Shown: positions 4,301-8,732 of the stretch, in pieces
Numbering within the stretch: the stretch's first letter is position 1
Layout: every line of letters starts with the position of its first letter
Assembly: GCA_021152765.1 (NCBI GenBank)
Contig: JAGKUT010000025.1
Coordinates: 1-8,732, forward strand
DNA: 8,732 nucleotides
Direction of reading: 5' to 3'
DNA from: Actinomycetes bacterium
GTDB lineage: Bacteria; Bacillota_I; Bacilli_A; RF39; UBA660
Translations under genes and position numbers: made by a program
Notes under the pieces: model-generated
Databases searched by the model: none
The model's input: only the letters and a program-made list of their open reading frames with translations
What the model was told of the DNA's origin: nothing

Positions 4301-5956
4301 ATGACTAATAAAGAGTTTGCTGAATTTTTACTTCCTGATGTAGAACATGACTGGGAGTATTATGAAAATTTATATCCTGAAAGAGATTTACCTGAAGGTG
4401 CGATTGTAACTAGATATGCTCCAAGTCCTACTGGGCTTCCACATATGGGTAATTTATTATCTGGTTTTATGGCATATTGTTTTGCTAAGCAAAGTAATGG
4501 TGTATATTTCTTGAGAATTGAGGACACTGATACTGAAAGAACTGTTGAGAATGGTGTTTCTAAAATTCTTGATATAATGAAGGACTTTGATATTACTTTT
4601 GATGAGGGTATGATTAATGATACTGATGAGGTTGGTTCATATGGACCTTATATGCAAAGTAAGAGAAAAGACATATATCAGGCTTATGCTAGAAAGTTAA
4701 TAGAGGAAGATAAGGCTTATCCATCTTTTGCTTCTAAGGAAGAGTTAGATGAGATTCGTGAATTTCAAGAGAGTACTAAGCAAAGACTTGGTTATTATGG
4801 AAGATACGCTAAAGACAGACATATGACTAAAGAAGAGGCTATTAGTAGAATTAATAATGGCGAGAAGTTTGTTATTAGAATGAAGTCTCCTGGTGACTTT
4901 AATAAGAGTATCATTATTAATGATTTAATTAAGGGTAAAATTGAAATGCCTGAGAATGATATTGATGAGGTTATTATTAAGAAGGATGGTCTTCCTACTT
5001 ATCATTTTGCTCATGCGATTGATGATCATTTAATGAAGACTACTCATGTTATTAGAGGGGACGAATGGGTTTCTTCTACAGCTAAGCATTTGCAAATATT
5101 TGATGTTTTAGGATTTAAGCATGTTAAGTATGCTCATTTAGCTCCATTATTAAAAAATGATAATGGTACTAAGAGAAAATTATCTAAGAGAAAGGATCCT
5201 GAAACAGGTTTAGTTTATTATATTGAGCAAGGTATTCCAGTTGAGGCTGTTAAGTTATATTTAGCTACTATTATTAATTCTAATTTTGAGGCTTGGTTAG
5301 ACGCTAATCCTGGAAGTGATATTTCTGATTTTAAGTTTGATTTTAAGAAAGTTGGTTCTTCTGGTGGAGCAATCTATGATATGGAGAAGTTAACTAATAT
5401 TTCTAAGAATTATTTAAGTAGATTAAAAGCAACTGAAGTATATGATAGAGTTTTAAATTGGGCTAATAGTTATGATAAAGATTTTGCTTCATTAATTTCT
5501 AAATATAAAGATTATACTATTAGTATTTTAAATATTGAAAGAGAACAAAAGAAACCAAGAAAAGATTTTGCTAAATACAGTGATGTTTCTAATTCTATTT
5601 GGTATATGTATGATGAATTATTTGATAATAAAGAATTATCATATGATTTTAAGAATATTACTGATAAAGAAGAAATTAAGAATATTTTAAGTACTTATAT
5701 TGATAAATATTATGATGAGGCTGATGATAAGGAAACATGGTTTAATAAGATTAAGTCTTTATGCGATCTTTTGGGTTATGCTTCTGATATGAAGGCTTAT
5801 AAAGCAAATCCAGATAATTTTAAGGGAAATGTAGCTGATGTTTCTACTGTTATAAGAGTGGCATTAACTACTAGTAGTATGACTCCTGATTTATATGAGT
5901 TATTAAAATTAATTGGTAAGGAAAGAATTATAAAAAGATTTAATAGATTTAATTAA
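4301..5956 (+). CDS. gltX: Glutamyl-tRNA synthetase (class I)
   Basis: This 551-residue enzyme attaches glutamate to tRNA-Glu and, in bacteria lacking glutaminyl-tRNA synthetase, also to tRNA-Gln. RYAPSPTG (38-45) runs into the HIGH-type HMGN (48-51), then RIEDTD (72-77). The DGLPTYHFAHAIDDH region (229-243) and RGDEW (252-256) form the tRNA/ATP site, and KLSKR (293-297) is the KMSKS loop. RYAPSPTG argues against glutaminyl-tRNA synthetase. Compared with the usual 470-490 residues it has about 35 extra N-terminal residues before the HIGH region and a long C-terminal part. The Cys residues of a zinc site near 140-150 are absent. The ribosome-binding site is weak (GCGTGAT, three bases before the ATG). 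It follows tRNA-Gln on the same transcript and ends in a terminator that includes its stop codon. Confidence 0.96.
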   Translation: MTNKEFAEFLLPDVEHDWEYYENLYPERDLPEGAIVTRYAPSPTGLPHMGNLLSGFMAYCFAKQSNGVYFLRIEDTDTERTVENGVSKILDIMKDFDITFDEGMINDTDEVGSYGPYMQSKRKDIYQAYARKLIEEDKAYPSFASKEELDEIREFQESTKQRLGYYGRYAKDRHMTKEEAISRINNGEKFVIRMKSPGDFNKSIIINDLIKGKIEMPENDIDEVIIKKDGLPTYHFAHAIDDHLMKTTHVIRGDEWVSSTAKHLQIFDVLGFKHVKYAHLAPLLKNDNGTKRKLSKRKDPETGLVYYIEQGIPVEAVKLYLATIINSNFEAWLDANPGSDISDFKFDFKKVGSSGGAIYDMEKLTNISKNYLSRLKATEVYDRVLNWANSYDKDFASLISKYKDYTISILNIEREQKKPRKDFAKYSDVSNSIWYMYDELFDNKELSYDFKNITDKEEIKNILSTYIDKYYDEADDKETWFNKIKSLCDLLGYASDMKAYKANPDNFKGNVADVSTVIRVALTTSSMTPDLYELLKLIGKERIIKRFNRFN

Positions 5957-5966
5957 GTCTTTTTTT
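5932..5966 (+). terminator. Terminator overlapping the 3' end of gltX
   Basis: AAAAAGATTTAAT (5932-5944) pairs with ATTAAGTCTTTTT (5952-5964), 13 pairs with one U-G, around a 7-base loop. The T run reaches 5966. The last nine codons of gltX, including the TAA stop, lie in the hairpin. Confidence 0.85.
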
Positions 5967-5967
5967 C

Positions 5968-5996
5968 TTGTAAAAGTATATATTTTGATTTATAAT
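5968..5996 (+). promoter_or_regulatory. Promoter of the 115-residue unknown gene
   Basis: TTGTAA (5968-5973), a 17-base spacer and TATAAT (5991-5996) make a good SigA-type promoter, beginning two bases after the gltX terminator T run. The -10 box ends 18 bases before the ATG, so the leader is about 12 bases and starts at the AGGTGAG site. Confidence 0.82.
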
Positions 5997-6014
5997 ATGT
6001 TTAGGTGAGTACTT

Positions 6015-6362
6015 ATGAAGTTAGAAAACATTTATAAAGGCAATGTAGTTAAATGTATTGGATTTAATGAAGAAAGCATGGTTTTTAAGAAATTTGCGAA
6101 TAATAAAGTTTTTTGCAGATATGGTAAAAACGATAAAATTATAAAGTACAATGTTACATTGGCAAAAATGAATGATGATTATTTTTATGATTTAAGCAGT
6201 ATTGTTGATGTTGAAGATTATATTAATCTTTGCGAGGATACGAATGATTCTTCTATTGAAAAGGTTTATTTTGTTCCTCAAAAAGATGGAGATTTATATG
6301 TTGATGTTTCTTCTTTAAAGGAATATAAATATAACGAATATGAGGTTAAAAAAACAAGATAA
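6015..6362 (+). CDS. Unrecognised 115-residue soluble protein
   Basis: I do not recognise this protein. It has no signal peptide or membrane segment. The N-terminal half alternates short hydrophobic and charged stretches (for example NVVKCIGF at 10-17 and KVFCRYG at 31-37), suggesting a small beta-rich fold. The C-terminal half is acidic, then Tyr-rich, and ends in a basic KKTR. Three Cys residues are not arranged as a metal site. The start is set by AGGTGAG (6003-6009) five bases before the ATG and a well-placed promoter. It has its own promoter and terminator, so it is a single-gene unit between gltX and another unknown gene. That it is a real gene is supported by these signals rather than by homology. 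Confidence 0.8.
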   Translation: MKLENIYKGNVVKCIGFNEESMVFKKFANNKVFCRYGKNDKIIKYNVTLAKMNDDYFYDLSSIVDVEDYINLCEDTNDSSIEKVYFVPQKDGDLYVDVSSLKEYKYNEYEVKKTR

Positions 6363-6383
6363 TTTAAATTTTATCTTTTTTTT
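6356..6383 (+). terminator. Terminator of the 115-residue unknown gene
   Basis: AAGATAA (6356-6362) pairs with TTATCTT (6371-6377) around an 8-base AT loop, with T to 6383. The TAA stop (6360-6362) is part of the left arm. The stem is AT-rich and short, so strength is uncertain. Confidence 0.7.
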
Positions 6384-6423
6384 ATAATTTTTTTCAAAAT
6401 ACTTTTCTAATATTATTTTTGTG

Positions 6424-6432
6424 TGTTATAAT
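6424..6432 (+). promoter_or_regulatory. Extended -10 promoter of the 223-residue unknown gene
   Basis: TGT-TATAAT (6424-6432) is an extended -10 box; the -35 position is poor. The distance to the ATG is 40 bases, so this gene has a leader of normal length (about 34 bases), unlike most others here. Confidence 0.65.
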
Positions 6433-6472
6433 TTTTATAGTTTAATAGTAGAGAGTAGTATGAGGTAAGGTT

Positions 6473-7144
6473 ATGAATGAAAAGAAAATTATGAGTTATC
6501 CATTTACTGGGTTTGATTATAGACAAATTATGGAGATAGGAAGTAAAGTTAGAATTGTTTTTAATGAGAATGGTTGTGATGCTTTTTATATAGTTTCATA
6601 TAATGATTCTAAGTTTGGAATGCGACAAGAAGAAAGAATTGATATTGTTAATGATGATTTAAAGTCTATGTTATTTTATTTTAAATTTTTAAATGATATG
6701 TGTAGGGTTAGATCTATTTCTAAGGGTGATGAATCTATTTCATATAGTTATAATACATACATTGATGTTATTTTGATTAGTATTAATGAAATTGTTTCTA
6801 GTTGTAAGAAAAATGGTATTAATCCTGATTATAATGAAGTACTTGCTAGATTTGGTAAACAATATAATCCTAATGATTTAAGTAAATTATATAGTAGTGC
6901 TTCTGAATATGAATATTTAACTGATTTATTTAATTATTTATATGAAGATTCTTATTTAGTTCATGCTAGTAAGTTTAATGATAATGGAGTTTATTTTGAT
7001 AAAATAAATGATGGATCACTTGATGAGGTTGCAAGAGAAATTATTGATAATAAAGATGATTCAGAGTTTTTTAGTTCTTCTAGGAAAAAAGTTAATGGTC
7101 CTAAATTAACTAAAAAAATAGATTATAGAGTTAGTGTTTACTAA
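6473..7144 (+). CDS. Unrecognised 223-residue soluble protein
   Basis: I do not recognise this protein. It has no signal peptide, membrane segment or known catalytic motif. Residues 15-110 look like mixed alpha/beta, with strands such as KVRIVF (25-30) and DAFYIVSY (36-43) and the hydrophobic stretch YIDVILISI (96-104). Residues 115-195 are rich in Tyr, Asp, Asn and Ser and probably helical. The tail (205-223) is basic, with KKVNGPKLTKK. The start has GAGG (6462-6465) seven bases upstream; an internal ATG at residue 7 is less well placed. It has its own extended -10 and a terminator that includes its stop, and the promoter of the downstream glycosylase begins inside its last codons. Confidence 0.82.
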   Translation: MNEKKIMSYPFTGFDYRQIMEIGSKVRIVFNENGCDAFYIVSYNDSKFGMRQEERIDIVNDDLKSMLFYFKFLNDMCRVRSISKGDESISYSYNTYIDVILISINEIVSSCKKNGINPDYNEVLARFGKQYNPNDLSKLYSSASEYEYLTDLFNYLYEDSYLVHASKFNDNGVYFDKINDGSLDEVAREIIDNKDDSEFFSSSRKKVNGPKLTKKIDYRVSVY

Positions 7145-7151
7145 CTTTTTT
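7129..7151 (+). terminator. Terminator of the 223-residue unknown gene
   Basis: AGTTAGT (7129-7135) pairs with ACTAACT (7140-7146) around the 4-base loop GTTT, followed by T to 7151. The TAA stop (7142-7144) is in the right arm. The loop and right arm also contain the -35 box of the next gene. Confidence 0.8.
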
Positions 7152-7165
7152 AATTTTTGTATAAT
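7137..7165 (+). promoter_or_regulatory. Promoter of the OGG glycosylase
   Basis: TTTACT (7137-7142), a 17-base spacer and TATAAT (7160-7165) fit a SigA promoter. The -35 overlaps the upstream stop codon and terminator hairpin. The -10 ends 16 bases before the ATG at 7182, so the leader is about 10 bases. This also argues against the longer in-frame GTG start at 7134, which lies upstream of the promoter. Confidence 0.78.
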
Positions 7166-7181
7166 ATTTTATGGTGATATT

Positions 7182-8009
7182 ATGTATATTGTTGTTGATG
7201 ATTTTAATTTACATGATACTGTTACTTGTGGACAGATTTTTAGATTTAAGGTTCTTGATGATAATTCTTATACTGTTATATTAAGTGATAGAGTTGTTAA
7301 TTTAAAAATGGATGATAATAAGTTATATATTGATTCTAATAATATGGATAATATTGAAAGTGTTGTTAGAAAATATTTTGATTTGGATTATGATTATAAT
7401 TTAATTAATAAAGAAATTATTTCTATTGATAAGAATAATTCTAGCGTTGTTAATTCTTGCATTGGTTTAAAAATGATTAATGAGCCTAAATTAGAAGTTA
7501 TTATAAGTTATATATTAAGTGCGAATAATGGTGTTCCTCAAATTAGAAATGGTCTTGATAATATTTCTCGTATGTTTGGTAAGAAGGTTTCTTTTAGAGG
7601 GGAAGAGTATTATTTATTTCCAACTATAGATGAGATGAAGAGTGCTTCTATTAGTGATTTTAGAAGTTGTAAAACTGGGTTTAGGGATAAATATATTTAT
7701 GGTATTATTCAAGATATTGTTTCTGGTAATTTTGATTATAATTTAATTGATAATATGAATAGTGATGATGCATTAAAATATTTAATGAGTTATAAAGGAA
7801 TAGGGGAGAAAGTCGCAAGTTGTATATTATTATTTGGATATCATAGATTTGATGTGTTTCCTATTGATACATGGGTTAAGAAATATATGAAGGATAAATA
7901 TAATTTGGATAAAGTATCTGATATTAGAAAGTTTATGTTAGATAAGTATTCTAATAATTGTGGCTTGGTTATTCAATATATTTTTCATTACAGTAGGAAC
8001 ATAAAGTAA
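7182..8009 (+). CDS. ogg: 8-oxoguanine DNA glycosylase/AP lyase (OGG family, HhH-GPD)
   Basis: This 275-residue base-excision repair enzyme removes 8-oxoguanine from DNA and nicks the abasic site. Evidence by position: an OGG N-terminal domain with FNLHDTVTCGQIFRF (8-22); SANNGVPQIRNGL (113-125), matching the family's SxNNxIxRI block; FPTIDEM (146-152); CKTGFRDKYI (163-172), matching the GxGYRAxYI block; and the helix-hairpin-helix LMSYKGIGEKVASCILLFG (201-219), with Lys210 as the catalytic lysine. PIDTWVKKYM (227-236) supplies catalytic Asp229. No Cys cluster for an iron-sulfur site is present, as expected for OGG. I chose the ATG at 7182 because GGTGAT precedes it by three bases, the OGG domain begins there, and a promoter lies just upstream. 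It is a single-gene unit converging on the gene at 8019-8516. Confidence 0.93.
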   Translation: MYIVVDDFNLHDTVTCGQIFRFKVLDDNSYTVILSDRVVNLKMDDNKLYIDSNNMDNIESVVRKYFDLDYDYNLINKEIISIDKNNSSVVNSCIGLKMINEPKLEVIISYILSANNGVPQIRNGLDNISRMFGKKVSFRGEEYYLFPTIDEMKSASISDFRSCKTGFRDKYIYGIIQDIVSGNFDYNLIDNMNSDDALKYLMSYKGIGEKVASCILLFGYHRFDVFPIDTWVKKYMKDKYNLDKVSDIRKFMLDKYSNNCGLVIQYIFHYSRNIK

Positions 8010-8047
8010 AAAGAATATCTATTTATTTGGATATTCTTTCTTTTTTT
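8007..8047. terminator. Bidirectional terminator between ogg and the convergent unknown gene
   Basis: AAAGAATATC (8010-8019) pairs with GATATTCTTT (8030-8039) around a 10-base loop. There is a T run to 8047 on the plus strand and A-rich sequence on the left for the minus strand. The ogg stop (8007-8009) abuts the stem, and the minus-strand gene's stop (8021-8019) overlaps its top. Confidence 0.87.
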
Positions 8048-8516
8048 GTTTTGCGATTATTTTATTTATTTGTGCACGTTCTTTTATGTTTTCTGGCATA
8101 TCGTCTTTTATTGTTACGAATCCCATTTGTTTAAAGTATTCTTCTCTTTCTTCATCTGACATACTGCTAAGTTTTTCGTCTAGTTCTTTTATTATTCTAT
8201 CTACAAATTCTTGATTTGGATTTTTATTTGAAATAGCGTAGTTAAAGTAATTATCATAGTCTTCTAAAGTTAATATTGCTTCTTTAGGGATTGCGTCATT
8301 TATCCATTTTTGTATTTTTTCTTCAAGTTTATTTAAGAATGATTCTATATTTTCTGGTTTTGCTTTTAGAATTTCATGTGCAGCTTTTATTATTCTTTCA
8401 TCTTCACTCTCTATGTTTTGTTTGTTATTTTGATTTATTATATTTCTGATACGGTTTATATATTCGCTAAGGCTCATACTTTTATTAAGTAGTATATCAT
8501 TTTCGTTTTTTAACAT
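8019..8516 (-). CDS. Unrecognised 165-residue charged helical protein
   Basis: I do not recognise this protein. It is highly charged (many Glu, Lys and Asn), has no signal peptide or membrane segment and should be nearly all helical. A possible coiled-coil segment lies at about 55-73 (IESFLNKLEEKIQKWI). A second acidic helix (about 103-130) contains DEKLSSMSDEEREEYFKQM, and the tail is Lys-rich (KQKKKEYPNK). Nothing indicates an enzyme. The start is strongly supported: AAGGAG (8530-8525) sits eight bases before the ATG, the best Shine-Dalgarno site in the window, and a good promoter is upstream. It lies downstream of tRNA-Glu on the same strand, but a terminator and its own promoter separate them. 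Confidence 0.83.
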   Translation of the reverse strand: MLKNENDILLNKSMSLSEYINRIRNIINQNNKQNIESEDERIIKAAHEILKAKPENIESFLNKLEEKIQKWINDAIPKEAILTLEDYDNYFNYAISNKNPNQEFVDRIIKELDEKLSSMSDEEREEYFKQMGFVTIKDDMPENIKERAQINKIIAKQKKKEYPNK

Positions 8517-8538
8517 AATATCATCTCCTTATGCCTAC

Positions 8539-8568
8539 ATTTTAACATTTTTATTAAATTAGTGTAAA
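8539..8568 (-). promoter_or_regulatory. Promoter of the 165-residue unknown gene
   Basis: On the minus strand, TTTACA (8568-8563), an 18-base spacer, then TAAAAT (8544-8539). The -10 box ends 22 bases before the ATG, leaving room for a full AAGGAG ribosome-binding site. Confidence 0.72.
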
Positions 8569-8570
8569 TA

Positions 8571-8596
8571 AAAACTTGAACGATTTGTTCAAGTTT
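8571..8596 (-). terminator. Terminator of tRNA-Glu
   Basis: On the minus strand, AAACTTGAAC (8596-8587) pairs perfectly with GTTCAAGTTT (8581-8572) around a 5-base loop, followed by a T-rich run (complement of AAAA and TAAAT). It starts 10 bases after the encoded CCA. Confidence 0.88.
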
Positions 8597-8606
8597 GATT
8601 TTTATA

Positions 8607-8683
8607 TGGTAGTCTGTACGGGATTCGGACCCGTGAATGTTGCCTTGAGAGGGCAATGTGTTAAACCACTTCACCAACAGACC
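8607..8683 (-). tRNA. tRNA-Glu (anticodon CTC), with atypical T loop
   Basis: On the minus strand the acceptor GGTCTGT pairs with ACAGACT, but the terminal pair is G1-U72. The D stem is GTG/CAC, with GG in the D loop. The anticodon arm is TTGCC-CTCTCAA-GGCAA, anticodon CTC (Glu, codon GAG). The T stem ACGGG/CCCGT encloses the loop TCCGAAT, in which position 55 is C instead of the nearly invariant U. The discriminator is A and CCA is encoded (complement of 8607-8609). It has its own promoter and terminator. Because it reads only GAG, a tRNA-Glu (TTC) is expected elsewhere. Confidence 0.92.
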
Positions 8684-8703
8684 ATTTTTCTCACAACATA
8701 TTT

Positions 8704-8732
8704 ATTTTAACATAAATATTTTTTTAAAACAA
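8704..8732 (-). promoter_or_regulatory. Promoter of tRNA-Glu
   Basis: On the minus strand, TTGTTT (8732-8727) at the window edge, a 17-base spacer, then TAAAAT (8709-8704), 20 bases before the mature tRNA 5' end. Confidence 0.65.

Noticed and set aside
7134..7181. GTG start 16 codons upstream for ogg
   Set aside because: The extra residues are translated terminator and promoter sequence; the -10 box and GGTGAT site both lie between this GTG and the ATG at 7182.

Overview
The window looks like chromosomal DNA from a very AT-rich, walled, low-GC Bacillota bacterium, plausibly one of the uncultivated Mollicutes-related or RF39/Erysipelotrichia-like gut lineages. Four things point there: TTA, AGA and AAT codons dominate; Shine-Dalgarno sites are of the GGTGAT type; a penicillin-binding carboxypeptidase is present, so there is peptidoglycan; and every Trp codon I saw is TGG, with TGA used as a stop, so the code is standard. 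The lineage is inference; no marker gene here fixes it.

Layout, left to right. Positions 1-320 hold no gene I can support, only hairpins, including a terminator-like one at 234-261. A tRNA-Gly(GCC) runs leftward (357-431) with its own promoter and terminator. A secreted D-Ala-D-Ala carboxypeptidase (543-1694) is followed by a three-gene operon: a NADAR/YbiA-family N-glycosidase (1767-2231), a nucleoside 2-deoxyribosyltransferase-like protein that overlaps it by ATGA (2228-2653), and a protein made of 28-residue tandem repeats (2675-3604). That operon converges on a small two-helix membrane protein (3615-4109, minus) across one shared bidirectional terminator. Next comes tRNA-Gln(CTG) (4191-4264), read straight into glutamyl-tRNA synthetase gltX (4301-5956). 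Then come two unrecognised genes (6015-6362 and 6473-7144), an OGG-type 8-oxoguanine DNA glycosylase (7182-8009), a convergent unrecognised helical protein (8019-8516, minus), and a leftward tRNA-Glu(CTC) (8607-8683).

The genome is strikingly compact. At most gene ends the stop codon lies inside the terminator stem, two convergent pairs share one hairpin each, and one terminator hairpin also contains the -35 box of the next gene. Several genes have a TATAAT box only 16-18 bases before the ATG, implying leaders of about 10 bases that are little more than the ribosome-binding site.

Functionally, gltX sits with tRNA-Gln and near a tRNA-Glu, its two possible substrates. The NADAR, deoxyribosyltransferase-like and repeat genes form a possible nucleotide/ADP-ribose-linked module and are the best candidate for an undescribed system, though no activity can be shown from sequence. 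The remaining unknown genes appear to be single-gene transcription units.
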